This document shows, one piece after another, positions 7,991 to 16,829 of a DNA stretch of 64,000 bases. Below the pieces are notes generated by a model. It had not been told where the DNA came from. It did no database searches and saw only the letters and a list, made by a program, of their open reading frames with translations. Each line of letters begins with the position of its first letter. Positions within the stretch are counted from its first letter, which is position 1. The stretch is taken from NCBI GenBank assembly GCA_945787295.1, contig CALZHQ010000006.1, positions 23,707 to 87,706 of the forward strand, given 5' to 3'. The position numbers and the translations under genes were made by a program. The DNA comes from an uncultured Desulfuromonadales bacterium. GTDB lineage: Bacteria > Desulfobacterota > Desulfuromonadia > Desulfuromonadales > Geopsychrobacteraceae.

Positions 7991-9349
7991 ATGAAACCGG
8001 TTTACACCGACGCCAAACGGGCCCTCGCCGGGCTGACAACCGATAACATGAGTATCGCCGCCGGCGGCTTCGGCCTCTGCGGCATCCCCGACCAGCTGAT
8101 CATTGCACTGCGTGACAGCGGCGCACAAAATCTGACCGTGGTCAGCAACAACGCAGGAATTGACGAGGTCGGCCTCGGACTGCTGCTGCAGACCCGACAG
8201 ATCAAAAAGATGATCGCGTCCTATGTTGGCGAAAACGCCATCTTCGAAAAACAGTTCCTCAGCGGTGAACTGGAGCTGGACCTGACACCCCAGGGCACCC
8301 TGGCTGAAAAACTGCGCGCCGGCGGTGCCGGTATCCCGGCCTTCTACACCCGTACCGGCTACGGCACCGTACTGGCTGAAGGTAAGCCGACAGCCAGCTA
8401 CAACGGTCTCGACTACGTGCTGGAGGAGAGCATCGTCACCGACCTGGCGCTGGTCAAAGCCTGGCGTGCCGACAAGAGTGGCAACCTGCAGTTCCGCAAG
8501 ACCGCACGCAATTTTAACCCGCTGTGTGCGAAGGCTGGACGGGTCTGCGTGGTGGAAGTTGAAGAACTGGTCGAGACCGGCGAACTGGAGCCGGACCAGG
8601 TCCATTTAAGTGGCAACTATGTTGATCGCATCCTGCTCAACCCGACCCCGGATAAGGTTATCGAGCAACGTACCCTGGCCGGGGCCGGGATGGCGAAAGG
8701 CTTTTCGGAAAAACGTCTGTGGATGGCGCAACGAGTCGCCAAAGAATTTGCCGACGGCATGTACGCCAACCTCGGCATCGGCATGCCGACCCTGGTCTCC
8801 AATTATCTCCCCGACAACATCGAGGTGGTGATGCAGTCGGAAAACGGCCTGCTCGGCATCGGCCCCTTCCCCACCGAAGAACAGGTCGACGCAGACCTGA
8901 TTAATGCCGGCAAGCAGACCGTCACCGAGTTGCCGGGCAGCAGCTATTTCGACAGCTCCGAGTCCTTCGCCATGATCCGCGGCGGCCACGTCGACCTCTC
9001 GGTGCTTGGCGCCATGCAAGTCTCTGCGACCGGCGATCTGGCCAACTGGATGATACCGGGTGCCATGGTCAAGGGGCCGGGTGGTGCCATGGACCTGGTC
9101 TCCGGGGTGAAGAAGATCATCGTCATGATGGATCACTGCGCCAAGGACGGCTCACCGAAGGTGCTGGAAGAATGTAGCCTGCCCCTGACTGGCAAAAACG
9201 TCGTCGATCTGCTGGTCACTGATCTGGCAGTCTTCGAGGTCGACGCGCAAAAAGGCCTGACCCTGATCGAACTGGCCCCGGAGTCGAGTCTGGAACTGGT
9301 CAAGGAAAAGACCGGTTGCACCTTCGCCGTAGCCAACAACCTGAAATAG
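7991..9349 (+). CDS. 3-oxoacid (acetoacetate) CoA-transferase, fused alpha-beta subunits
   Basis: A 452-residue SCOT-type enzyme. The N-terminal half (~1-225) is the A subunit ([15 protein letters not shown]). The C-terminal half (~235-452) is the B subunit ([17 protein letters not shown]), with the nucleophilic Glu in [10 protein letters not shown] near residue 283. It moves CoA from succinyl-CoA or acetyl-CoA to acetoacetate. In many bacteria (E. coli AtoDA, B. subtilis ScoAB) the subunits are separate; here they are joined as in the mitochondrial enzyme. It starts 24 bp after the thiolase, with AAGGAG upstream of the ATG. Confidence 0.94.
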   Translation: MKPVYTDAKRALAGLTTDNMSIAAGGFGLCGIPDQLIIALRDSGAQNLTVVSNNAGIDEVGLGLLLQTRQIKKMIASYVGENAIFEKQFLSGELELDLTPQGTLAEKLRAGGAGIPAFYTRTGYGTVLAEGKPTASYNGLDYVLEESIVTDLALVKAWRADKSGNLQFRKTARNFNPLCAKAGRVCVVEVEELVETGELEPDQVHLSGNYVDRILLNPTPDKVIEQRTLAGAGMAKGFSEKRLWMAQRVAKEFADGMYANLGIGMPTLVSNYLPDNIEVVMQSENGLLGIGPFPTEEQVDADLINAGKQTVTELPGSSYFDSSESFAMIRGGHVDLSVLGAMQVSATGDLANWMIPGAMVKGPGGAMDLVSGVKKIIVMMDHCAKDGSPKVLEECSLPLTGKNVVDLLVTDLAVFEVDAQKGLTLIELAPESSLELVKEKTGCTFAVANNLK

Positions 9350-9366
9350 CTGGAGGAGATTGAAAT

Positions 9367-10125
9367 ATGAGTCAACGGATTGCAGTCGTTACTGGAGCCT
9401 CAAGCGGCATCGGCCTCGCTGCCGCCCAAGCGCTGGCGAGGATTGGGCACAAAGTCGTACTGGCCGATGTCAACGAAGAAGCCGGCACCCGCGAAGCGGA
9501 AAAGATTGGCGGCCGTTTCGTCAAGGCCGACCTCAGCACCCAGCAGGGCTGCCGGGCCTTGGCCGATGCCGTGCTGGGCAAGTTCGGCCGCTGCGACATC
9601 TTGGTCAACAATGCTGGCATTCAGCACGTCGCGCCGATCGAGGAGTTCCCTGAAGAGAAGTGGGAATTCATCATCAACCTGATGCTGACCGCGCCTTTCC
9701 GGCTATGCAAATACTTCTGGCCGTCGATGCGTGAAAACGGCTGGGGCCGGATCATCAACATCAACTCGGCCCATGGTCTGCGCGCTTCAGAGTTCAAGTC
9801 GGCCTATGTCAGCGCCAAGCATGGCATGGCCGGTCTGACCAAGACCGCGGCGCTGGAAGGCGGACCCCAGGGGATCACCGTCAACTCGATCTGCCCGGCC
9901 TACGTCCGCACCCCGCTGGTCGACAACCAGATCGACTCTCAGGCTGAGACCCACGGTATCCCTCGAGAAGAAGTCATCAGCAGCATCATGCTGAAGAAGG
10001 CCGCCGTCAAGCGGTTGATCGAACCGAGCGAAATCGGCGACCTGGTGGTTTATCTCTGTTCCGACTCAGCAGCCTGCATCAGCGGCTCAATGATGACCAT
10101 CGACTGCGGCTGGACCGCCGCTTAA
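9367..10125 (+). CDS. bdhA: 3-hydroxybutyrate dehydrogenase (SDR family)
   Basis: A 252-residue short-chain dehydrogenase. The TGASSGIG nucleotide loop (~9-16), NNAG motif (~80) and the catalytic Ser with YVSAKHG (Tyr ~147, Lys ~151) are complete. The 3-hydroxybutyrate dehydrogenase call rests on family features (GLRASEFKSAYVSAKHG, ICPAYVRTPLV) and on its operon partners. It oxidises (R)-3-hydroxybutyrate to acetoacetate with NAD+. GGAGGAG precedes the ATG. It feeds the CoA-transferase and thiolase encoded just upstream. Confidence 0.92.
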   Translation: MSQRIAVVTGASSGIGLAAAQALARIGHKVVLADVNEEAGTREAEKIGGRFVKADLSTQQGCRALADAVLGKFGRCDILVNNAGIQHVAPIEEFPEEKWEFIINLMLTAPFRLCKYFWPSMRENGWGRIININSAHGLRASEFKSAYVSAKHGMAGLTKTAALEGGPQGITVNSICPAYVRTPLVDNQIDSQAETHGIPREEVISSIMLKKAAVKRLIEPSEIGDLVVYLCSDSAACISGSMMTIDCGWTAA

Positions 10126-10145
10126 CAGAGGAGCAACCGCAACTG

Positions 10146-11477
10146 ATGCAACCCCGACTCTCCCCGAAACTGCTGCAGATCGTTTTCGACAACGTCTACA
10201 ACGGGATCTATATCGTTGACAGCCGTGGAGTGACGATCGCCGTCAACCGGACTTTCGAGGAAATGTCGGGGCTGACCCACGCCGAACTGGCCGGGCGCAG
10301 CCTCTACGATATGGTCGGTGAAGGAAAAACCTTTTCCGGGTCTGCGAGCTTGCTGGTGATCAAACACAAAAAACCGGTCACCGCCACCTACTCGACCAGC
10401 ACCGGCCGTAAATTGCTGGTCAAAGGCCGCCCGGTGTTCGACGCCAACGACGAGATTGAATACATTATCAACACCATCTGGGATCTGACGGTCGTGCAAT
10501 ACAGCCATCAGATCGACGCCGACACCGCCCGAGCGCACTTGCTGAGCGAAGAGGACCTGGTCACCTGCAGCGAGCAGATGATGGCGGTGATCGATCTCTC
10601 GCTGCGGGTCGCAGCAACAGATTCGACCCTGCTGCTGAGCGGCGAGTCGGGGGTCGGTAAGAGCCTGCTGGCCCGCACCATCCACCGGGCCAGCCAGCGC
10701 AAGCAACAACCGCTGATACAGATCAACTGCGCGGCTATTCCGGAAAATCTGATCGAAGCGGAACTGTTCGGCTATGAAGGGGGGGCTTTCACCGGGGCCA
10801 ACAGCAAAGGCAAAGCCGGGCTGCTGGAGATGGCTCAGGGCGGCACCGTCTTTCTCGATGAAATCTCGGAGCTCCCCTTTCATCTGCAATCAAAGCTGCT
10901 CGGGGTTTTGCAGGATAAACAGTTCTTCCGGGTCGGCGGCCGCCAGGTGCAGCAGGTTGATGTCAGGCTGATCGCCGCTTCCAACAAGGACCTGGCAAGT
11001 CTGGTCGCTGAGGGCCGCTTCCGCGAAGATCTCTACTACCGGCTGAATGTCGTACCGATCCACCTGCCGCCGCTCCGCGAACGCCGGGATGACATTCCGG
11101 CGCTGATCGAATATTTCACCGACAAGTACAACCGCAAGTACAACAGCTATAAAAAATTCTCCAACAACCTGGTACAGCAGCTGGTCACCATGCCTTGGAA
11201 AGGGAATATCCGTGAGCTGGAAAACCACATAGAACGGAGTATCGTCACCACCCCTGGCGATCTCATCACTCAGGACAACGCCATGATCCCAGGCCTTACC
11301 CAAGAGTTACCGGACAGCATGACGTTGAAGCAGCTGTTAGCCGAACATGAAAAAAAAATTCTACTGAAAGCCAGAGAAAAATTTGGCACCACACGCAGAA
11401 TCGCTGTGGCACTCGGAATCAGTCAGGCCAGTGCCGCCCGAAAACTAAAAAACCTTCGCGAGGAGACATATTCTTGA
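10146..11477 (+). CDS. PAS-domain sigma-54 activator of the ketone-body operon
   Basis: A 443-residue NtrC-class activator. The N-terminal PAS domain (~10-110) probably senses a ligand. The AAA+ domain (~143-375) has Walker A GESGVGKS (~165-172), GAFTGA (~214-219) for sigma-54 contact, and Walker B VFLDEI. A TyrR/Fis-type helix-turn-helix ends it (TRRIAVALGISQASAARKL). It starts 20 bp after bdhA and is the last gene behind the -24/-12 promoter at 6732, so it likely activates its own operon. The ribosome-binding GAGGAG lies 12 nt from ATG, farther than usual. The PAS ligand is unknown. Confidence 0.93.
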   Translation: MQPRLSPKLLQIVFDNVYNGIYIVDSRGVTIAVNRTFEEMSGLTHAELAGRSLYDMVGEGKTFSGSASLLVIKHKKPVTATYSTSTGRKLLVKGRPVFDANDEIEYIINTIWDLTVVQYSHQIDADTARAHLLSEEDLVTCSEQMMAVIDLSLRVAATDSTLLLSGESGVGKSLLARTIHRASQRKQQPLIQINCAAIPENLIEAELFGYEGGAFTGANSKGKAGLLEMAQGGTVFLDEISELPFHLQSKLLGVLQDKQFFRVGGRQVQQVDVRLIAASNKDLASLVAEGRFREDLYYRLNVVPIHLPPLRERRDDIPALIEYFTDKYNRKYNSYKKFSNNLVQQLVTMPWKGNIRELENHIERSIVTTPGDLITQDNAMIPGLTQELPDSMTLKQLLAEHEKKILLKAREKFGTTRRIAVALGISQASAARKLKNLREETYS

Positions 11478-11518
11478 AGACAGATATACTTCAACAAACA
11501 ACATCGTTCTATTTTCTC

Positions 11519-11547
11519 TTGACATCCGTAAACGGCTTGACTAATGT
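11519..11547 (+). promoter_or_regulatory. Sigma-70 promoter of the dctPQM-usp-glcDF operon
   Basis: TTGACA (11519-11524), 17-bp spacer, TAATGT (11542-11547). The -35 is perfect and the -10 modest. The GntR-type operator begins 9 bp after the -10, over the expected start site. Confidence 0.6.
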
Positions 11548-11555
11548 TCCAAACA

Positions 11556-11572
11556 CACTGGTCTTACCAATT
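11556..11572. promoter_or_regulatory. Predicted GntR-FCD operator in front of dctP
   Basis: ACTGGTCTTACCAAT (11557-11571) has TGGT-CTT-ACCA arms plus matching outer A/T. It shares the ten-base core GGTCTTACCA with the lutC and gntR sites. Its place just downstream of the -10 suits repression. Confidence 0.75.
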
Positions 11573-11662
11573 TAATGGACAAGCGCTATATTCAGACAAA
11601 CCACTTGGTGGATTAGCCACCTGTTTTTCATTTTTAACCCTGCAAGATGACGGAGGAAAAAC

Positions 11663-12820
11663 ATGAAGAAGTTCAGATTGTTCATCGGCCTGGCGCTGAT
11701 CCTCACCCTCGCACTGGCGCCGAATGCGTTTGCTGCCAAGCGTGAGAAGTTCGGTACCGACAAGCGCCACGAAGAGGTCAAAAAAGAGCTGCGCACCATC
11801 AAAACCTCAGACAAAAAATTCCGCTGGAAAATGGTTATGCCCTGGAGCAAAGGCTTGCTCTTTTACGATATGGCGCAACATTTTGCTGACAGCGTAAAAC
11901 TGGCCTCCGGTGGCCGTCTCGATATCAAACTTTTCTCGGCTGGCGAACTGGTCGGCGCAATGGAATCCTTCGATGCCGTTTCCAAAGGCTCGGCGCAGGT
12001 TGGTCACGACTGGCCCGGTTACTGGAAAGGCAAGAACGAAAACTTCGTCTCTTTTGCTTCCGTTCCTTTCGGCCTTGATGCCGAAGGTTACAACATCTGG
12101 CTGTATGAGCGTGGTGGTCTTGAGCAGATGCAGGAGCTCTACGGCCGCTACAACCTCTACGTCCTGCCGGGTGGCCAGGGTGGCCAGGAGATGGGCCTCT
12201 TCTCCAACAAAAAAGCCACCAAGATGTCTGATTTCAAAGGCATGCGCCTGCGGACTCCGGGCTGGTTCATGGACATCATGAATCAACTCGGCGCCTCGGT
12301 CTCCCCACTGCCGGGCGGTGAAGTCTACCTGGCCCTGGAGCGTGGCGTCATCGATGCCGCAGAATTCTCCTCACCGGCCATCAACTACCCGATGGGCTTC
12401 GATGAGATCACCAAGTACGTCATCGAACCGGGCGTTCATCAGCCTGGCATCCAGTGCGGCCTGTTCTTCAATATGGACGCCTGGAACGAGCTGCCGGCCG
12501 ACTTGCAGTGGATCGTTAATATCGCTGCCAAGGAAACCCAGCTCTGGTCGACCGCCTGGATCGAAAACCTGAACGTGCAGGCAATCAATAAGTTCAAGGA
12601 AAAGATCGAGTTTGTGACCATGGATGCGGAAACCCGCAGTGCTTTCGCCAAAAAAACCAAAGAGTACCTTGAAAGCGTGAAAGCCAAGCATCCTGATGTG
12701 AAGAAAACCCTCGATTCTCAAGAGCAGTTCAAGAAGGATTTCGCCGAGTGGCGTCAGCAGCGCAGTGGCGTTGCCCCCTGGCCGATCGATGACTACATCG
12801 CCGGCAAGCATATGCAATAA
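11663..12820 (+). CDS. dctP: TRAP transporter substrate-binding protein DctP
   Basis: A 385-residue periplasmic solute receptor. A signal peptide (KKFRLF, then a hydrophobic run to AFAA ~24) is followed by the DctP fold. GMRLRTPGWFMDIM contains the conserved Arg that binds the substrate carboxylate. The segment LPGGQGGQEMGLFS and the length resemble the 2-oxoacid/lactate-binding TRAP receptors (TakP-like). GGAGG lies upstream of ATG. It heads an operon with dctQ, dctM, a universal stress protein and glcDF, so a 2-hydroxy- or 2-oxo-monocarboxylate such as lactate is the likely ligand. That assignment is inference. Confidence 0.93.
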   Translation: MKKFRLFIGLALILTLALAPNAFAAKREKFGTDKRHEEVKKELRTIKTSDKKFRWKMVMPWSKGLLFYDMAQHFADSVKLASGGRLDIKLFSAGELVGAMESFDAVSKGSAQVGHDWPGYWKGKNENFVSFASVPFGLDAEGYNIWLYERGGLEQMQELYGRYNLYVLPGGQGGQEMGLFSNKKATKMSDFKGMRLRTPGWFMDIMNQLGASVSPLPGGEVYLALERGVIDAAEFSSPAINYPMGFDEITKYVIEPGVHQPGIQCGLFFNMDAWNELPADLQWIVNIAAKETQLWSTAWIENLNVQAINKFKEKIEFVTMDAETRSAFAKKTKEYLESVKAKHPDVKKTLDSQEQFKKDFAEWRQQRSGVAPWPIDDYIAGKHMQ

Positions 12821-12835
12821 ACCTAAAAACCTATT

Positions 12836-12858
12836 GGGCGGGGCGCTTTGCCCCGCCC
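12836..12858 (+). repeat. GC-rich hairpin between dctP and dctQ
   Basis: GGGCGGGGC and GCCCCGCCC form a perfect 9-bp stem with a 5-nt loop, directly after dctP. No T-tract follows, so it is probably an mRNA processing or stability element that lets the receptor be made in excess of the permeases. Confidence 0.75.
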
Positions 12859-12883
12859 GATATTACGCTTAACGAGGTATCCC

Positions 12884-13384
12884 ATGCTCGCACTGTCAAC
12901 AGGCATTAATCGCCTGAACGACGCCACCGGTAACCTGACCTCCTACTTAATACTCCCACTGATTGTGGTTGTCGTGTATGAGGTTTTTATGCGCTACGCC
13001 TTCAACGCCCCGACCGTCTGGGCCTTTGAAGCCACAACTTTGATCTACGGATGTCATTTTGCACTCGGCTTTGCCTATACCCATCAGCACAATGGCCACG
13101 TAGCAATTGATGTTTTCGAAGCCAGACTGGCTTCACGGCCACGCACAATTCTACGGATTATCGTCAACCTGCTGCTGTTTGTCCCCACGGTCGGCATGCT
13201 GTCTTTTTACGGTATCCGTTACGCTGCCACCTCCTGGCAAAACTGGGAACTGGCATCAACTTCCTGGGCGCCGCCGCTCTACCCGTTCAAAACAATTTTG
13301 GCGATCGGCTTCGTGCTGCTGTTCCTGCAAGGTATCGCCAAGCTGATCGAAGACATTAAAAGTCTCGGCGACAGCGTCGAGTAA
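12884..13384 (+). CDS. dctQ: TRAP transporter small permease DctQ
   Basis: A 166-residue inner-membrane protein with about four hydrophobic segments (~20-38, ~50-70, ~90-110, ~130-150), as in DctQ subunits. Conserved features include VYEVFMRYAFNAPTVWAFE near residues 28-46. ATG 12884 has GAGG 8 nt upstream; an in-frame ATG at 12848 lies inside the intergenic hairpin and is rejected. It pairs with DctM to form the sodium-dependent TRAP translocator fed by DctP. Confidence 0.92.
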   Translation: MLALSTGINRLNDATGNLTSYLILPLIVVVVYEVFMRYAFNAPTVWAFEATTLIYGCHFALGFAYTHQHNGHVAIDVFEARLASRPRTILRIIVNLLLFVPTVGMLSFYGIRYAATSWQNWELASTSWAPPLYPFKTILAIGFVLLFLQGIAKLIEDIKSLGDSVE

Positions 13385-13393
13385 AAAACCCGC

Positions 13394-13450
13394 TAGGGGC
13401 GAGGCAGATATTTCCCGGCGCCCGGTCAGGCGAAATCTGCGTCGCCCCTA
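13394..13450. repeat. Long inverted repeat between dctQ and dctM (AGGGGCGA family)
   Basis: TAGGGGCGA (13394-13402) pairs perfectly with TCGCCCCTA (13442-13450). The stem extends through GCAGAT-TTTC / GAAATCTGC with one bulge. It lies in a 121-bp non-coding gap inside the TRAP operon. The ends match palindromes at 18150 and 21163, suggesting a dispersed REP-like family. Confidence 0.75.
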
Positions 13451-13505
13451 AACAGCCCCTGCGGGCGAAGCGCTTAAACCAATTTCCGAAATATCCGGAG
13501 TTAGC

Positions 13506-14846
13506 ATGTCAGCAGAAATTCTCACTATTTTGATGTTCGTCACCCTGATGGCCTCGATTGCCCTCGGCCATCCGCTGGCGATCACCCTGGCTGGAGTTGC
13601 GACATTCTACGGCCTGATCGAAAACGGCTTTGAAGTTGCTTCGCTGCTTGATCTGTTCGTCAACAACAGTTGGGGTATCTTCCAGAATTATGTCCTGGTC
13701 GCCATCCCGCTGTTTATCTTCATGGCGCAGATTCTTGATCGATCGAAGGTTTCAGAAGGGCTTTTTGATGCCCTCTATATCGTTCTCGGCGGCCTGCGTG
13801 GCGGCTTAGGAATGGCGGTAATTGTCGTTTCGACAGTCTTTGCCGCAACGACCGGGATTATCGGCGCCTCGGTCGTCGCCATGGGCCTGATGGCTGGCCC
13901 GGCGCTGTTGCGTCGAGGTTACGACCGCGGGTTGGCATCGGGCATCATCTGCTCCTCCGGGACCCTCGGCATCCTGATTCCACCGTCGATTATGTTAGTC
14001 GTTTACGGCGGCTTGACCGGGATGAAAGAAACCTCGGTCGGCAACCTGTTTGCGGGAGCCATTCTGCCGGGCATCCTGCTCTCCGGCCTCTATCTCGGCT
14101 ATGTGGCACTACGCTGTGGCCTCAACCCAAAGCTCGGCCCGCCGATTCCGCTGGAAGAGCGCACCGCAACCGTCGCTGAAAAAGTCATAATGACGGCGAA
14201 AAACTTCGTGCCGCCATTCGGTCTTATTTTGACCGTCATGGGCACCATCCTGGCTGGTGTCGCCACCCCGACCGAAGCGGCCGCTCTTGGCTGCCTTGGC
14301 GCTATGGTGCTGGCCTTTTTCAACAAAAAACTGAACCTGGAAGTCCTCAAACTAGCTAGCGAAGCGACCCTGCGGACGACAGCGATGATTATGATGCTGT
14401 TTGTCGGCGGCAAGCTGTTCTCGGTGGTTTTTCTTTCAGTTGGTGGCGGTGATGTCGTTGCTGACCTGCTGCTCGGCATGGACGTCCACGAGTATATTGT
14501 TCTGGCGATCATGATGTTAGTGGTCTTTATGATGGGGATGTTCATCGACTGGGCAGCGATCCTGCTGGTCATCGTCCCGATTTTCACCCCAATTGCCAAT
14601 GACCTCGGTTTCGATCCGCTCTGGTTTGCGATGCTCGTCTGCATCAACCTGCAGACTTCGTTTTTGACCCCACCCTTCGGTTATGCGCTCTTTTATTTTA
14701 AGGGTGTGGCACCACCAGAATACACCATGGGAGATATTTACAAGGGGATTCTGCCGTTTGTTGTTATCCAACTGGTCGGCCTTGCCGTGATGGTTTTCTT
14801 TCCGCAGATCATCACCTATCTGCCAGACCTATTCTTTGGACGGTAA
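13506..14846 (+). CDS. dctM: TRAP transporter large permease DctM
   Basis: A 446-residue polytopic membrane protein with around twelve hydrophobic segments, typical for DctM. SSGTLGILIPPSIMLVVYG and LVCINLQTSFLTPPFGYALFY regions fit the IT-superfamily signatures. It is the transport channel that couples substrate uptake to a sodium gradient. CGGAG lies 6 nt before ATG 13506. It follows dctQ after a 121-bp gap that holds a large inverted repeat. Confidence 0.95.
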   Translation: MSAEILTILMFVTLMASIALGHPLAITLAGVATFYGLIENGFEVASLLDLFVNNSWGIFQNYVLVAIPLFIFMAQILDRSKVSEGLFDALYIVLGGLRGGLGMAVIVVSTVFAATTGIIGASVVAMGLMAGPALLRRGYDRGLASGIICSSGTLGILIPPSIMLVVYGGLTGMKETSVGNLFAGAILPGILLSGLYLGYVALRCGLNPKLGPPIPLEERTATVAEKVIMTAKNFVPPFGLILTVMGTILAGVATPTEAAALGCLGAMVLAFFNKKLNLEVLKLASEATLRTTAMIMMLFVGGKLFSVVFLSVGGGDVVADLLLGMDVHEYIVLAIMMLVVFMMGMFIDWAAILLVIVPIFTPIANDLGFDPLWFAMLVCINLQTSFLTPPFGYALFYFKGVAPPEYTMGDIYKGILPFVVIQLVGLAVMVFFPQIITYLPDLFFGR

Positions 14847-14869
14847 CAAATAGCTGAGGAGAGATCACA

Positions 14870-15379
14870 ATGCTACCAAAAATAAAAACAATTCTTTACA
14901 CCTCGGGAATGGGTGCCGGTTCTCCACATGTCTTCCGCTACGCCATGGAAATGGCCAAGCAGCACGATGCACAGATCGTTGCCGTATCCGCGCTGGAGAC
15001 CCTGTCGACCTTCGCTCAGAGCCTGGTCGATGTCCATATCCGTTCAGATCAACAGGAATGTCTCCACAGTGAAGCCCATACTCACGCCAAGCAAAAACTT
15101 GAGCAGCGCATCACGCAACTGTTTGAGAAAGAGTTCGCCAACGACCCGCAGAGCAAAGACCGGCTGCGTGAAATCAGGATCGAGGATGGCAGTCCTGCCC
15201 AGGTGATCCTGCGGATCGCCGAAGAAATCGACGCCGACCTAATTATCATGGGCTCGCATCGGCATACGGTGATCGGTGACGCCATGCTTGGCACCACAAC
15301 CCACAAAGTTCTGCATAGTACCGCCAAGCCAGTTCTGGTCGTACGGATACCCGAAGGGTTCCACGAAGAAGGGTTCTGA
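14870..15379 (+). CDS. Universal stress protein (UspA family), TRAP-associated
   Basis: A 169-residue UspA fold. The ATP-binding signature GSHRHTVIGDAMLGTTTHKVL near residues 126-146 fits G-2x-G-9x-G(S/T) with small changes. It begins 23 bp after dctM with GAGGAG upstream. A Usp protein next to a TRAP permease recalls TeaD, which regulates the TeaABC TRAP transporter in Halomonas by nucleotide binding. By analogy it may tune DctQM activity; that is inference. Confidence 0.9.
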   Translation: MLPKIKTILYTSGMGAGSPHVFRYAMEMAKQHDAQIVAVSALETLSTFAQSLVDVHIRSDQQECLHSEAHTHAKQKLEQRITQLFEKEFANDPQSKDRLREIRIEDGSPAQVILRIAEEIDADLIIMGSHRHTVIGDAMLGTTTHKVLHSTAKPVLVVRIPEGFHEEGF

Positions 15380-15436
15380 TTCGACCGGTCGAGACATGGG
15401 AAGCTCATTGCCCCAGAAGAAAAAATGGAAGGTCAT

Positions 15437-16828
15437 ATGATTTCTACAGCAGTGGTTCAGCAACTTATAGAAAAACTCGGCAAAGCCAACGTTATCACTG
15501 AAAAAGAGGACCTGCTGGTGCTCGGTTACGACTCCACTCCGGGCCTGCACAGTATGCCGGACCTGGTCGTCTACCCAACCGAGAGCGAACAGGTTCAGTC
15601 AGTAGTCGAGATCGCCCGTGACAACAGGATTCCCTTCACTCCGCGCGGTAGCGGCACTGGTCTTTCCGGAGGCAGCATCCCGGTGAATGGAGGCATTGTC
15701 ATCTGCCTGAACAAGATGAATAAAATCCTAGAAATTGATGAAGAGAACCTGACCGCCACCTGTCAGGCAGGGGTAGTCACGCTTGACCTGTTTAATGCGG
15801 TTGCAGAAAAGGGTCTTTTTTATCCACCTGATCCCGGCTCACAGAAAATCTCAACCCTCGCCGGGAACGTCATGGAAGATGCTGGCGGCCTGCGCGGTCT
15901 CAAGTACGGCGTTACTCGCGATTACGTCATGGCATTGAAATGTGTCCTACCCGACGGCACACTACTGGAAACCGGCGGGAAGAGCGTCAAAGACGTGGCG
16001 GGCTACGCCTTTAAAGATCTGCTGATCGGCTCTGAGGGAACCCTGGCGATCATCACCGAAATCACCGTTAAACTGATTCCACCACCACAGGACAAGCGCA
16101 CCTTCCTAGCCTATTTCGACAAGATCCGCATTGCCGGTGAAGCAGTTTCGAAGATTATCGCTGCGAAAATCATCCCTTCAACCATGGAAATCATGGACAA
16201 AGCGACCATCAACTGCGTCGAGGACTACGTCAAAATCGGCCTGCCCCGAGAAATGGCGGCTCTATTGCTGATCGAAGTCGACGGCCACCCGGCATTGGTT
16301 GCCGAGGAGGCTGAAGATGTGGAACGGATCCTGAAAGAGGTTGGCGCGGCCGAAGTCCATGTTGCTAAAGACGCCGCGGAAGCCGGCGAACTGGCTGCAG
16401 CTCGACGTACTGCCCTTTCCGCTCTGGCACGGGTCTCTCCAACAACCCTGCTGGAAGATGCCACTGTTCCTCGCTCAATGCTGGCTGAAACCTTCGACCT
16501 GATCGAGAAACTAACCGAAAAATATCAACTCACCGTCGGCACCTTCGGTCATGCCGGGGATGGCAATCTGCACCCTACAGTACTCTGTGACGAACGGGAC
16601 GAAGATGAAATGAAACGTGCTCACGCCTTCTACGATGAACTTTATGATCAGGTTCTGGCCTGGGGTGGCACCGTCTCCGGCGAGCACGGCATCGGTATCG
16701 CCAAGAAAGGCTACCTGGCCAAGCAAATCGGCCCCGGTGGAGTGGCGGTCATGAAACGGATCAAGCAGTCATTCGATCCGGACGGCCTGCTCAATCCGGG
16801 TAAAATCTTTGCCGACGATCAGGAGTAG
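15437..16828 (+). CDS. glcD: GlcD-type FAD-linked oxidase (glycolate/D-lactate dehydrogenase)
   Basis: A 463-residue FAD-binding PCMH protein. RGSGTGLSGGSIP (~70-82) is the FAD pyrophosphate loop. FGHAGDGNLHP (~370) and SGEHGIGIAKKG (~415-427) are the family's C-terminal active-site boxes. It oxidises glycolate or D-lactate. Start choice is between ATG 15425 and ATG 15437; the latter has GGAAGG upstream and gives the usual N-terminus. The next gene, glcF, supplies the iron-sulfur partner. Co-transcription with a TRAP transporter and a shared operator with lutC favour D-lactate, though glycolate stays possible. Confidence 0.92.
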   Translation: MISTAVVQQLIEKLGKANVITEKEDLLVLGYDSTPGLHSMPDLVVYPTESEQVQSVVEIARDNRIPFTPRGSGTGLSGGSIPVNGGIVICLNKMNKILEIDEENLTATCQAGVVTLDLFNAVAEKGLFYPPDPGSQKISTLAGNVMEDAGGLRGLKYGVTRDYVMALKCVLPDGTLLETGGKSVKDVAGYAFKDLLIGSEGTLAIITEITVKLIPPPQDKRTFLAYFDKIRIAGEAVSKIIAAKIIPSTMEIMDKATINCVEDYVKIGLPREMAALLLIEVDGHPALVAEEAEDVERILKEVGAAEVHVAKDAAEAGELAAARRTALSALARVSPTTLLEDATVPRSMLAETFDLIEKLTEKYQLTVGTFGHAGDGNLHPTVLCDERDEDEMKRAHAFYDELYDQVLAWGGTVSGEHGIGIAKKGYLAKQIGPGGVAVMKRIKQSFDPDGLLNPGKIFADDQE

Positions 16829-16829
16829 C

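Noticed and set aside
7574..8605. Long minus-strand frame (343 codons) opposite the thiolase and CoA-transferase genes
   Set aside because: It is antisense to two well-recognised enzymes and has no family features or ribosome-binding site; it is a side effect of codon bias.
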